NCBI GenBank assembly: GCA_037189985.1
Contig: JBBCJX010000031.1
Span: 124,001 to 188,000 of the forward strand
DNA from: UBA2031 sp037189985
GTDB lineage: Bacteria; Pseudomonadota; Gammaproteobacteria; Pseudomonadales; Moraxellaceae
Length of the DNA: 64,000 nt
Direction: 5' to 3'
Under the pieces are notes generated by a model. That model did not search any database. It was not told the origin of the DNA and was given only the letters and a program-made list of their open reading frames with translations. The stretch's first letter is position 1, and every line of letters starts with the position of its first letter. This document shows positions 54,454 through 62,147 of this stretch, in pieces. The translations under genes and the position numbers were made by a program.

Positions 54454-55365
54454 ATGGATACTGCCTCCCTGACCGCCTTCCTTGAGGTCGCCCGTGCCGA
54501 ATCCTTCTCACAGGCGGCAGAGAGCCTGCACCTCACCCAGCCGGCCATTTCCAAGCGCGTCAGCGGCCTAGAGGAGTCCTTGGGGGTGGAGCTTTTCGAC
54601 CGGGTCGGCCGCCGCATCACGCTGACCGAGGCCGGCCGCGCCCTGCTGCCGCGGGCGCGGCAGCTGCTGCTGGAGTTGGAAGACATGCGCCGCATGGTGG
54701 CCAACCTCAGCGGTCCCATCACCGGCACGCTCAAGGTCGGCACCAGCCACCACATCGGCCTGCACCGCCTGCCACCGGCCCTGCGCGCCTTTTCCACGCA
54801 GTACCACGATGTGCGCCTGGACCTGCGTTTCATTGATTCGGAAGAAGCCTACGAAGCGGTGCTCTCCGGCGATCTGGAGCTGGGCATAGTCACCTTGCCA
54901 CCAGTGCCGGACGACCGCCTGATAGCGCGCGAAGTCTGGGATGACCCGCTGGCCTTTGTTGCCGGCCATGAGCATCCCCTGGCCAAACAGAAAAAAGTGA
55001 CGCTGGCCGATCTCACGCAACACGCCGCCATCCTGCCCTCCTCCTCGACCTTTACGCGGCAGATTGCCTCACAGCTTTTCCAGGAGTCGGGCCTGCAACT
55101 GCAGGTGAGCATGACCACGAATTATCTGGAGACCATCAAGATGATGGCCTCCATTGGCCTCGGCTGGAGTGTTTTGCCGGCCAGCATGGCAGACCCCGAT
55201 CCCACCACCGGCGAACTCAAGATACTCAAGATCAACGGAATCGACCTGCGCCGCAGCCTGGGGGTTGTCTATCATCCTCGCCGCACCCTTTCCCGGGCGG
55301 CGCAAGCCATGCTGGACCTGTTGCTGCCCGAAGCCCCACATGCCGACAAGGACCCGACCCCATGA
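54454..55365 (+). CDS. LysR-family transcriptional regulator, divergent from leuC
   Basis: It is 303 residues long. An N-terminal winged helix-turn-helix at about 1-60 (SFSQAAESLHLTQPAISKRVSGLEESLGVELFDR in outline) precedes a periplasmic-binding-protein-like effector domain at about 90-295. Position suggests control of leuCDB, perhaps by isopropylmalate or another branched-chain intermediate. This is inference from the divergent arrangement. The stop overlaps the start of the following lipoprotein gene (ATGA). Confidence 0.92.
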   Translation: MDTASLTAFLEVARAESFSQAAESLHLTQPAISKRVSGLEESLGVELFDRVGRRITLTEAGRALLPRARQLLLELEDMRRMVANLSGPITGTLKVGTSHHIGLHRLPPALRAFSTQYHDVRLDLRFIDSEEAYEAVLSGDLELGIVTLPPVPDDRLIAREVWDDPLAFVAGHEHPLAKQKKVTLADLTQHAAILPSSSTFTRQIASQLFQESGLQLQVSMTTNYLETIKMMASIGLGWSVLPASMADPDPTTGELKILKINGIDLRRSLGVVYHPRRTLSRAAQAMLDLLLPEAPHADKDPTP

Positions 55366-56150
55366 CCTCATTGCGACTGCTGCTGGCCACCCCACTGCTG
55401 CTGGCGCTGGCAGCCTGTAGCTCTCTGCAGAAAAACAGCGGCGATGTGGATGCCGTCATCCAGGCCAGCGGCCTCAACGGCCAGCTTGAGCGGCTGGAAA
55501 CGCCCTTGCCGATCGACAGGATGGACGGCCCGCTGGCCCTGATCCCGGATGAATGGATTACGCTGGTCAACAGCACGATTGCCGACAACCTCAAGCCGGA
55601 ACAAATTCGCAGCAACCTGAAAAGCCAGTTGCAAAAAAACCTGTCCGCCAGCGAGCTCCATGTCGTACAGGCCTTCTACGAATCCCCCACGGGGCAGCGG
55701 GTAGTCAATGCAGAGAGCGGAAAAACCACCGGCAGCCGCAGCTCACCCGGTAACGCCACGCTGGATGCCCTGGCCAATGCCACGGGCGCCGGACAGGCCG
55801 CCAGCCTCTTGGCCCAGCATGGCCTGAATGATGCGATTGATGTCGCCGTGAAGAACGGATGCTTTGGTCTTGGCGACATTCCCATGGCCAGCCTGCTGGT
55901 TGGCGTGGTGAAGAAGGCCCAGCTCAACGCCCTGCGCAGCAGCGTGACAACCGGCGTGCGCCAGCAGTACAGCACACTCAGCGAGGCCGAGCAGGCCGAT
56001 TACCTCGCCTTTGCCCGCTCCACCGCCGGCCGCAAATTCCTCGCCGCACGGGCCAGCGTGATGAACGACGCCGCCACACGCGCCGGCAGCGCATTGAGCG
56101 GCCAGCTTGGGGAACAGATCAAGACAGTCTGCACGGCCAAGCGCCCCTGA
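55362..56150 (+). CDS. DUF2059-like lipoprotein of unknown function
   Basis: It is 262 residues long with a lipoprotein signal ending in LALAAC (lipid-modified Cys19). Two similar segments, ASELHVVQAFYESPTGQRVV near 85-105 and EAEQADYLAFARSTAGRKFL near 207-227, match the FY-x-S-x2-G core of DUF2059. The protein therefore looks like a tandem of that domain. It is translationally coupled to the LysR gene by an ATGA overlap. No function is assigned. Confidence 0.75.
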   Translation: MTSLRLLLATPLLLALAACSSLQKNSGDVDAVIQASGLNGQLERLETPLPIDRMDGPLALIPDEWITLVNSTIADNLKPEQIRSNLKSQLQKNLSASELHVVQAFYESPTGQRVVNAESGKTTGSRSSPGNATLDALANATGAGQAASLLAQHGLNDAIDVAVKNGCFGLGDIPMASLLVGVVKKAQLNALRSSVTTGVRQQYSTLSEAEQADYLAFARSTAGRKFLAARASVMNDAATRAGSALSGQLGEQIKTVCTAKRP

Positions 56151-56153
56151 GCC

Positions 56154-56171
56154 CCCGGGCTTTGGCCCGGG
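56154..56171. terminator. Hairpin between convergent lipoprotein and dioxygenase genes
   Basis: A 7-bp perfect stem CCCGGGC/GCCCGGG with loop TTTG lies in the 23-base gap. No T-run is present on either strand, so it may act with Rho. Confidence 0.45.
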
Positions 56172-56173
56172 TA

Positions 56174-56869
56174 TCACGCCTGGCCGCAGGCCCGGTTGGC
56201 CGGCACAGCCACATCCATGAGCGCCGGGGAGGGCAGTTTCAAGGCAGCCATGAGGGCGACGTAGCTTGCCTCGTCCTTTACCTGCAGGCGGGGATTGAAG
56301 GCGGCCTCCTCGGCAATCGAGCTCACGGTCCAACCTTTATAATCATGAGCCGGATAAACGCGCGTATCCGGTGGCAACCTGAGCAGCCTGCCGAACAGGC
56401 TGTGATATTGCTGGCGGGCATCGCCGTTCTGGAAGTCGGTACGGCCGGTGCCCCGGATCAGCAGCGTATCTCCCGTGAAGACATAGCGCTCACCCTCCGC
56501 TTCCAGATAAAAACTGTAGGAATCATCGGTGTGCCCGGGGGTATACAAGGCCTGAAGCTCATGCTGGCCAAACAGGATCGCCTGTCCGTCCGCAAACCGG
56601 GCGGACACGCAAGCCGCCAAGGCCTGCTGACCCATCCAGCTCTGGCAACCGGTAGCATCACGCAAATCGCCCAGCGCTGTGACATGGTCGGCATGCACAT
56701 GGGTATCCAGTGCCGCCACCAAGGTCAGCTCCAATTCCTTCAGCAACTGAAGATAAGCCGGCAGCTGTTCCTTGACGGGATCGATCAGCACGGCCTCGCG
56801 ACTTTTGTCATCAGCCAGCAGATAAGTGTAGGTGGATGAAGACGAATCAAAGAGTTGACGAAACAGCAT
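56174..56869 (-). CDS. ETHE1-type persulfide dioxygenase (MBL fold)
   Basis: Predicted iron enzyme that oxidises glutathione persulfide to sulfite. The ATG at 56869 (MLFRQLFDSSSSTYTY) follows GGAGGAGAG and gives 231 residues; the frame open further upstream overlaps the TauE gene and is rejected. Metal ligands are in THVHADHVTAL, YTPGHTDDS, FTGDTLLIRGTGRTDFQ and YPAHDYKG. The GRTDFQNGD stretch is the ETHE1 signature that separates it from glyoxalase II. It is last in the CsoR-rhodanese-TauE operon. Confidence 0.9.
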   Translation of the reverse strand: MLFRQLFDSSSSTYTYLLADDKSREAVLIDPVKEQLPAYLQLLKELELTLVAALDTHVHADHVTALGDLRDATGCQSWMGQQALAACVSARFADGQAILFGQHELQALYTPGHTDDSYSFYLEAEGERYVFTGDTLLIRGTGRTDFQNGDARQQYHSLFGRLLRLPPDTRVYPAHDYKGWTVSSIAEEAAFNPRLQVKDEASYVALMAALKLPSPALMDVAVPANRACGQA

Positions 56870-56895
56870 GGTGCTCTCCTCCAGAGGACAATGGG

Positions 56896-57720
56896 CTACA
56901 CGGGCGACAAGAAAAAATGCAGCAACATGAAAGCCGCAGCGGCGAGCATGAGCAGGGCAAAACCGCGCTGCAGCCATGGACCGGCCACACGGGGCGCAAG
57001 CCACGTGCCCGCCAGCATGCCGAGGAAACTTCCCCCCCAGAGCGGCCCCATCACGAGAGGCAGGGCCGGCGCTTGCCAGGCATAAGCCACAAACCCCGTC
57101 AGTGAAACCACGCTGATGATGGCCAGCGAACTGGCCACGGCCTGCACCATCGGAAGCCCCATGAGCAACACCAGTGCCGGCACGATCACGAAACCGCCCC
57201 CGACACCAAAGAGCCCTGACAGAAACCCCGTCAACGCTCCCGCCAGGGCCATGCGCTGCACACAGGGCCAGCGCCACTCGAAACCACCACTGGCACTGCG
57301 TGCACAGGCTGGAGCTGCCAATCCGCCAGACCATACCCCTGCACGCACGATGCGCGTTTCAGCAGGTGCCGTACCGGCCTGCCGCCACAGACGCACGGAT
57401 ACAAGCACCGCCACCATCATGAAAAGAATGAGGAAAACCGCTGGCGAGAGTTGCCCGGCCATCCATTGCCCGACAGGCGCCACGAGCATGGCTCCCATCC
57501 CCACACTGGCCACCGCTGGCCACACCATCTGCCGGGCACGCCACTGCAGGACCGTTCCTACAATGGCGGCCAGTGCCACCACCCCCAGCGAAACCCCGGC
57601 TGCCTGCGCCGGCAGCAATCCCAGCCCCGTCACCAGCAAGGGCAGCGCCAGTACGGAGCCCCCGGCGCCGGTCAGCCCCAGCACCAGCCCAGCGCCCACA
57701 CCGATCAGCAAGGCCAACAT
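56896..57720 (-). CDS. TauE/SafE family sulfite or sulfur-anion exporter
   Basis: Polytopic inner-membrane protein of 274 residues with about eight hydrophobic segments. Two inverted halves are visible, each with a glycine-rich loop: GLTGAGGSVLALPLLV near 15-30 and GLFGVGGGFVIVPALV near 168-183. In sulfur operons this family exports sulfite or imports a sulfur anion. It lies nine bases after the rhodanese gene and 26 before the dioxygenase gene, so removal of sulfite made by the dioxygenase is a reasonable inference. Confidence 0.88.
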   Translation of the reverse strand: MLALLIGVGAGLVLGLTGAGGSVLALPLLVTGLGLLPAQAAGVSLGVVALAAIVGTVLQWRARQMVWPAVASVGMGAMLVAPVGQWMAGQLSPAVFLILFMMVAVLVSVRLWRQAGTAPAETRIVRAGVWSGGLAAPACARSASGGFEWRWPCVQRMALAGALTGFLSGLFGVGGGFVIVPALVLLMGLPMVQAVASSLAIISVVSLTGFVAYAWQAPALPLVMGPLWGGSFLGMLAGTWLAPRVAGPWLQRGFALLMLAAAAFMLLHFFLSPV

Positions 57721-57729
57721 GGCAATGAT

Positions 57730-58266
57730 TCAGGCACGGTTCCAGGGCATGCGGGCCAGCATCAACCCCATGGCACAGGTGTCTGTGACGCCTGCAAACA
57801 CAAGGCCCGCGCCCACAAAACCGGACAAGGCGAACCAGCCCGGCGCGACAAAAGCCCCCAGCAATACACCCGTCAGCGCCAGCGAGCCTGCCGCGATGCG
57901 CACCTGCCGCTCCAGACTGATGCGGCGGCGCCCGCTTTCACGCAAGGGCAGGCCCGCCGGGATACAGGCCTGTGTTCCGCCCTCCACCACCACGACATTG
58001 ACATCACTCTCGCGGGCAATCTTTTCCGCCGCCATCTGTGCACGCCGACCGCCCTGGCAGAGCAGATAAACCGTGTCATCCGCCCCGAATCCCCGCTGCC
58101 GCAAATCGGCCAGCAACTTGTCCGTTTCCCATTCGCCCAAGGGGCAGCACACGGCGCCTTCCACATGCTGGCCGGCATATTCAGCGGGGCTGCGCACATC
58201 GATCATGTGCAGGCCCGCACCATGGAGACGGGAAAACTCACTGGCGGAAATGGTGCGCAAGCTCAT
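57730..58266 (-). CDS. Rhodanese fused to a DUF2892 membrane domain
   Basis: It is 178 residues long. A rhodanese domain at about 1-105 has the persulfide cysteine in LLCQGGRRAQMAAEKI near residue 70. It also has the CH2A-like DVRSPAEYAGQHVEGA. A DUF2892 domain follows with two membrane helices at about 122-165 and a cysteine in GVTDTCAMG. It probably carries sulfane sulfur at the membrane for the dioxygenase. The start ATG has AAAGGAG upstream. It is second in the operon. Confidence 0.9.
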   Translation of the reverse strand: MSLRTISASEFSRLHGAGLHMIDVRSPAEYAGQHVEGAVCCPLGEWETDKLLADLRQRGFGADDTVYLLCQGGRRAQMAAEKIARESDVNVVVVEGGTQACIPAGLPLRESGRRRISLERQVRIAAGSLALTGVLLGAFVAPGWFALSGFVGAGLVFAGVTDTCAMGLMLARMPWNRA

Positions 58267-58307
58267 GGCGGCACTCCTTTCAATGGAAGAGATGGTGTAC
58301 GGAAAGA

Positions 58308-58574
58308 TCAGGCGTACTTGGCGAGCAACTGGCGGATTTCGGCCATACGATCGCCCTTGCCGGCTGTGCTTCCTTCCAATACGGAAGACTCGATCAGGCA
58401 GGCCATCATTTCGTAGAACGCCTTGTCCAGCGCCTTACGGGAGGCCGTCATCTGCTGGAGGATTTTTTCGCAATCGGCCTCATCGGCAATCAGCTTCTGT
58501 ACACCACGAAGCTGCCCTTCCACGCGGGCCAGCCGTTTCAGCATGTCGGTTTTCTGTTGCGGGTTGGGGGTCAT
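58308..58574 (-). CDS. CsoR/FrmR/CstR-family repressor, candidate persulfide sensor
   Basis: All-helical DNA-binding repressor. The ATG at 58574 gives 88 residues. Cysteines are at 35 (ADCEKIL) and 59 (MMACLIES). Copper-sensing CsoR uses Cys, His and Cys with 29 residues between the cysteines, and persulfide-sensing CstR keeps that 29-residue spacing. Here the spacing is 24 and the usual His (position 60) is Leu, so it is neither a classical copper nor nickel sensor. With a rhodanese, TauE and persulfide dioxygenase downstream, sensing of sulfane sulfur is likely. Two CsoR-type operators lie upstream. Confidence 0.87.
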   Translation of the reverse strand: MTPNPQQKTDMLKRLARVEGQLRGVQKLIADEADCEKILQQMTASRKALDKAFYEMMACLIESSVLEGSTAGKGDRMAEIRQLLAKYA

Positions 58575-58592
58575 GATCCTGCCTCCGTAAAC

Positions 58593-58608
58593 ATACCCCA
58601 CAGGGTAT
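58593..58608. promoter_or_regulatory. CsoR-type operator, proximal site
   Basis: ATACCC, four bases, GGGTAT: the inverted repeat with a G/C-tract centre recognised by CsoR-family repressors. It lies 19 bases before the repressor start, so binding would block the operon promoter. Confidence 0.7.
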
Positions 58609-58630
58609 ATGGAAAACGTCACGAGTCAAG

Positions 58631-58644
58631 TACCCCCAGGGGTA
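58631..58644. promoter_or_regulatory. CsoR-type operator, distal site
   Basis: TACCCC, two bases, GGGGTA, extended by TATACC on one side. The centre-to-centre distance to the proximal site is about 37 bases. A TTGACT (minus strand, 58624-58629) sits next to it and may be the operon -35. Confidence 0.7.
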
Positions 58645-58687
58645 TATACCTAGAGCAAGCAATGGCAAGAGTCCGGGAACAGAAGAT

Positions 58688-59839
58688 TCAGGCTTGGCGG
58701 ATGGTGGGCAGCAGGCGCCAGACCAGGATCATGGCCAGGAGGCAGGAAAGCGAGGCCGTGGCGTAGACCCCAGCTGGCCCCACGGATTCCCAGTAATGCC
58801 CGGCAATCCACGAGCCCAGCGCCACGCCCAGCCCCCACAGCATGCTGTAGAGCGCCTGCCCCTGACCCTGGTGGCCATCGCCGAAATGGCGGTAGATGAG
58901 GCTGATGACGGCGGCATGGAAGGTGGCGAAGGTGGCGGCATGCAAGGGCTGCATGAGCCACAGCAGCACGGGCTGCTCTGCGGCCTGCCCGATCACGAAC
59001 CAGCGCAGGGCGGCAAGCAAGAGCGAGATCAGCATGAGCCGCTTCTCGCCCATCGCCGGCAGGATGCGGTGCATCTGCGTGAAGGCAATCACCTCCGCGG
59101 CCACACCCACCGCCCACAGGCCGCCGATGGTACTGCGTGAATAACCGTTGGCCTCAAGATAGATGCTGTAGAAGGTGTAATACGGCGCGTGCGACAGCTC
59201 GAGCAGGAAACTCGCCCCCAGAAAGCCCAGCACGGCGGGCCGGCGCAGGATGGTCCAGAACGCCTCTTTGGCATCGCTGCGCTTGCGGGTGGCGATATCC
59301 GGCACCGCCAGACTCGCGAGCCAAGAGAGCAGCGCACAAAACGCCAGAATGGCCGGCAGCCACCGGAGCGACACCAGCTCGAACAACATGCCCAGGCCCG
59401 CCACCGTAGCGATGAAACCCAGCGAGCCCCAGAGCCGCACCTGTCCGTAGCGTTCGCGCCGCTCGCCCAGATGTGCAATGGTCACGGCCTCGAACTGCGC
59501 GAGGATGGCGTTCTGGAAAAAGCTGTAGCCAAGCAGCACCAGCGCCACCGGCCAGAAATCACGCACGAAGAAAATGCCGCACCAGAACAGCATGAGCATG
59601 AAAGCGCCCATGCGCACGAGCTCCAGGCGCTTGCCTGTACGGTCCGCCACATAACCCCAGAAATTCGGCGCCACGATGCGGGTGGCCATGACGATGGCCA
59701 TGAGCTGGCCGATGGCAGCGGGCGTGAAGCCGAGTTCGCGCTCAAGATAGAGCGTCCAGTAGGGCATGAAGCCGCCAAGGACAGCGAAATAGAAAAAGTA
59801 AAAAGAGGAAAGCGGGAGGTAGGGGATTTTTTGCGGCAT
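58688..59839 (-). CDS. MFS transporter, HcaT-like
   Basis: Major facilitator of 383 residues with 12 predicted membrane helices. The N-terminus (YLPLSSFYFFYFAVLGGFMPYW) and the loop motif WGYVADRTGKR near 61-71 match the MFS_1-like group that includes the 3-phenylpropionate transporter HcaT and LacY-like nucleoside carriers. Substrate is unknown. It ends just before the sulfur operon promoter and starts 48 bases after aroC with a REP-like palindrome between. Confidence 0.88.
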   Translation of the reverse strand: MPQKIPYLPLSSFYFFYFAVLGGFMPYWTLYLERELGFTPAAIGQLMAIVMATRIVAPNFWGYVADRTGKRLELVRMGAFMLMLFWCGIFFVRDFWPVALVLLGYSFFQNAILAQFEAVTIAHLGERRERYGQVRLWGSLGFIATVAGLGMLFELVSLRWLPAILAFCALLSWLASLAVPDIATRKRSDAKEAFWTILRRPAVLGFLGASFLLELSHAPYYTFYSIYLEANGYSRSTIGGLWAVGVAAEVIAFTQMHRILPAMGEKRLMLISLLLAALRWFVIGQAAEQPVLLWLMQPLHAATFATFHAAVISLIYRHFGDGHQGQGQALYSMLWGLGVALGSWIAGHYWESVGPAGVYATASLSCLLAMILVWRLLPTIRQA

Positions 59840-59850
59840 GTGCGCCTGCG

Positions 59851-59882
59851 CTCCCCTCCCCCCGCTTGCGGGGAGAGGGAGA
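59851..59882. repeat. REP-like GC-rich palindrome between aroC and the MFS gene
   Basis: CTCCCCTCCCCCCGC, loop TTGC, then GGGGAGAGGGAG: a hairpin of the same type as the element at 15843-15884. Confidence 0.65.
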
Positions 59883-59887
59883 AACGG

Positions 59888-60988
59888 TTACTCCACGCGG
59901 CCTGGCACCACCGGCACACCCGACTCCACATCGGCATTCTGCGCCAGATGCCGCAGGGCATGGTCCATCAACACAATTGCCAGCATGGCCTCGGCAATCG
60001 GCGTGGCGCGCACACCAACGCAGGGATCGTGGCGGCCCTTGGTGACCACTTCGATGGGGTTGCCTTCGGCGTCAATGCTGCGGCCCGGCGTGGTGATGCT
60101 GGAAGTGGGCTTGAGGGCGATGGACACACGGATGTCCTGACCCGAGGAAATGCCGCCCAGGATGCCGCCGGCATGATTGGAGAGGAATCCTTCCGGCGTG
60201 ATTTCGTCGCGGTGCGTTTCGCCGCGCTGGTCGACCACGGCAAAACCGTCGCCGATTTCCACGCCCTTCACGGCATTGATGCTCATCATGGCGTGGGCGA
60301 TATCGGCGTCGAGTCGGTCGAACACCGGCTCGCCCCAGCCCACGGGCACATTCTCGGCGTAAACGGACAAGCGCGCGCCGCAACTGGAGCCGTCACGGCG
60401 GAGCTGGGTAATCAGTTCCTCCATTTTCGGCACGGCGTCAGCGTCACCACAGAAAAAGGGATTCTGGCCCACGAAATCCCAGTCCAGCTTCTCGGCCACC
60501 ACATTGCCGATCTGCGTGACATGGCCGCGTATCACCACGCCGTATTTCTCGAACAGGTATTTCTTGGCAATGGCCCCCGCCGCGACGCGCATCGCCGTTT
60601 CGCGCGCACTGGAACGGCCACCGCCCCGGTAGTCGCGGAAACCATATTTCTGCGTGTAGGTGTAATCAGCGTGACCGGGACGGAAGGTCGTGGCGATGTT
60701 CGCGTAGTCCTTGGACTTCTGGTCGGTGTTGCGGATGAGAAGGCCGATGGATGTACCCGTGGTACGGCCCTCGAACACGCCGGAAAGGATTTCCACGATG
60801 TCGTCTTCGCGGCGCTGCGTGCTGAACTGCGAGGTGCCGGGCTTGCGGCGGTCGAGGTCCGCTTGCAAATCCGCCTCGGTGAGCGCGATGCCGGGCGGCA
60901 CGCCATCGACAATCGCACCCAGCGCCGGGCCGTGGGACTCACCGAAGGTGGTGACGCGGAAAAGTTCGCCTATGGTGTTGCCGGCCAT
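59888..60988 (-). CDS. aroC: Chorismate synthase
   Basis: Last enzyme of the shikimate pathway; it makes chorismate with reduced FMN. It is 366 residues long. The three family signatures are visible: GESHGPALGAIVDGVPPG near the N-terminus, the YRGGGRSSARETAMRVAAGA block near 125-145, and RHDPCVGVRATPIAEAM near 320. The ribosome-binding site is weak. It follows prmB on the same strand (gap of 47 bases with a partial palindrome), the order also known from E. coli. Confidence 0.97.
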   Translation of the reverse strand: MAGNTIGELFRVTTFGESHGPALGAIVDGVPPGIALTEADLQADLDRRKPGTSQFSTQRREDDIVEILSGVFEGRTTGTSIGLLIRNTDQKSKDYANIATTFRPGHADYTYTQKYGFRDYRGGGRSSARETAMRVAAGAIAKKYLFEKYGVVIRGHVTQIGNVVAEKLDWDFVGQNPFFCGDADAVPKMEELITQLRRDGSSCGARLSVYAENVPVGWGEPVFDRLDADIAHAMMSINAVKGVEIGDGFAVVDQRGETHRDEITPEGFLSNHAGGILGGISSGQDIRVSIALKPTSSITTPGRSIDAEGNPIEVVTKGRHDPCVGVRATPIAEAMLAIVLMDHALRHLAQNADVESGVPVVPGRVE

Positions 60989-61008
60989 GTCATGTACCCG
61001 TTGTTTTC

Positions 61009-61028
61009 CTCTCCCAAGGGGAGAAGGT
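61009..61028. repeat. Partial REP-like palindrome between prmB and aroC
   Basis: TCTCCC, AAG, GGGAGA with GC-rich flanks: a short form of the same palindrome family. Confidence 0.45.
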
Positions 61029-61035
61029 GTTCATC

Positions 61036-61992
61036 TCAAGAAGTGGCTGCCTGGAACAACGGCTGGAACTCGCGGCACTGCGCCGCCGTCAGCACGAACA
61101 CGCCATGAGCATCGCTCTCGAACTCTGCCCAGAGGAAGGGCACCTCCGGGAAATCCTGCTCCAGCGCCCACCATGAATTACCCACTTCCACCACCAGCAG
61201 GCCGTCTTCGGTGAGATGGTCAGCGGCTTCCGCCAGCAGGCGGCGCGTGAAATCCAGGCCGTCACGGCCAGAAGCCAAACCAAGCTCCGGTTCGTGCAGG
61301 AATTCGGGCGGCAGGTCGGCCATGTCTTCGGCATCCACGTAGGGCGGATTGCTGACGATGAGATCGTAGCGTTGTCCCGGCAGCTTGTTGAACCCGTCCG
61401 ACTCAATGAGGTTCACGCGATCCAGCAGTTCGTGGTGCTCCACGTTGATCGCTGCCACGGACAGCGCATCCATGGAAATGTCGGTGGCATCCACCACGGC
61501 ATCGGGAAAGGCCATGGCCAGCGCAATGGCGATGCAGCCCGAGCCCGTGCACAGATCCAGCACTCGGGCCGGCTCCTGTGGCAACCAGGGCTCAAAGCCC
61601 TTGGTGATCAGTTCGGCAATCGGCGAGCGCGGCACCAGCACACGCTCGTCCACATAGAACGGCAGGCCGGCGAAATAGGCCAGATTCAGCAGATAACCCA
61701 GCGGAATGCGCTCATTGACGCGGCGCCGGATAAGGTCGATCACGGCACGGCGCTCGGAGGGCAGCAGGCGCGCCTCCAGAATCTCGGCATCCGCCGACCA
61801 CTCCAGCCCCAGCGTCTGCATGACCAGCGCCGTGGCTTCGGCAAAGGGATCATTGCTGCCATGTCCCAGATGCACATCGTTGAGGCGCAGGCAGCTCACG
61901 CAGAAGCGGATGAAGTCTCGGATGGTGATAAGGCCGGCTTCGGCTTCGGCCAGCAAGGCCTCGTCAATCCTGGGATGCTCGAATTCGGTCAC
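61036..61992 (-). CDS. prmB: 50S ribosomal protein L3 N5-glutamine methyltransferase
   Basis: SAM-dependent enzyme that methylates a glutamine of ribosomal protein L3. The frame is open to an ATG at 62046, but the promoter element at 62025 lies inside that extension. GTG 61992 (V/MTEFEHPRIDEALL) gives 318 residues, close to E. coli PrmB. The SAM site is LDLCTGSGCIAIA and the catalytic NPPY is in IVSNPPYVDAEDMADLP. The match to E. coli PrmB (RVNERIP, FYVDERVLVPRSPI) is close. It is divergent from the Smr gene, as in E. coli. Confidence 0.94.
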   Translation of the reverse strand: MTEFEHPRIDEALLAEAEAGLITIRDFIRFCVSCLRLNDVHLGHGSNDPFAEATALVMQTLGLEWSADAEILEARLLPSERRAVIDLIRRRVNERIPLGYLLNLAYFAGLPFYVDERVLVPRSPIAELITKGFEPWLPQEPARVLDLCTGSGCIAIALAMAFPDAVVDATDISMDALSVAAINVEHHELLDRVNLIESDGFNKLPGQRYDLIVSNPPYVDAEDMADLPPEFLHEPELGLASGRDGLDFTRRLLAEAADHLTEDGLLVVEVGNSWWALEQDFPEVPFLWAEFESDAHGVFVLTAAQCREFQPLFQAATS

Positions 61993-62024
61993 AAACGATA
62001 CCAGCGGAATCAGTAAAGGCGCGG

Positions 62025-62033
62025 ATTCTAGCA
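62025..62033 (-). promoter_or_regulatory. Extended -10 promoter of prmB
   Basis: TGCTAGAAT on the minus strand is followed by CCGCGCC, nearly identical to the elements before cvpA and trpF. The predicted leader to GTG 61992 is about 26 bases. Confidence 0.55.
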
Positions 62034-62147
62034 GCCACACCCGCATGGTGGGAGCGGCTTTGCATCAGGGATTCAAGGCAAGGACCAGCAAATCGTGATG
62101 AACAAAACCGGCCACTCCCGAAACTGTCTTGCTGGCAGCAGGTGGCA

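Noticed and set aside
59189..61108. A 639-residue open frame on the plus strand
   Set aside because: It crosses the MFS gene, a repeat and aroC in antisense, with no recognisable domain.
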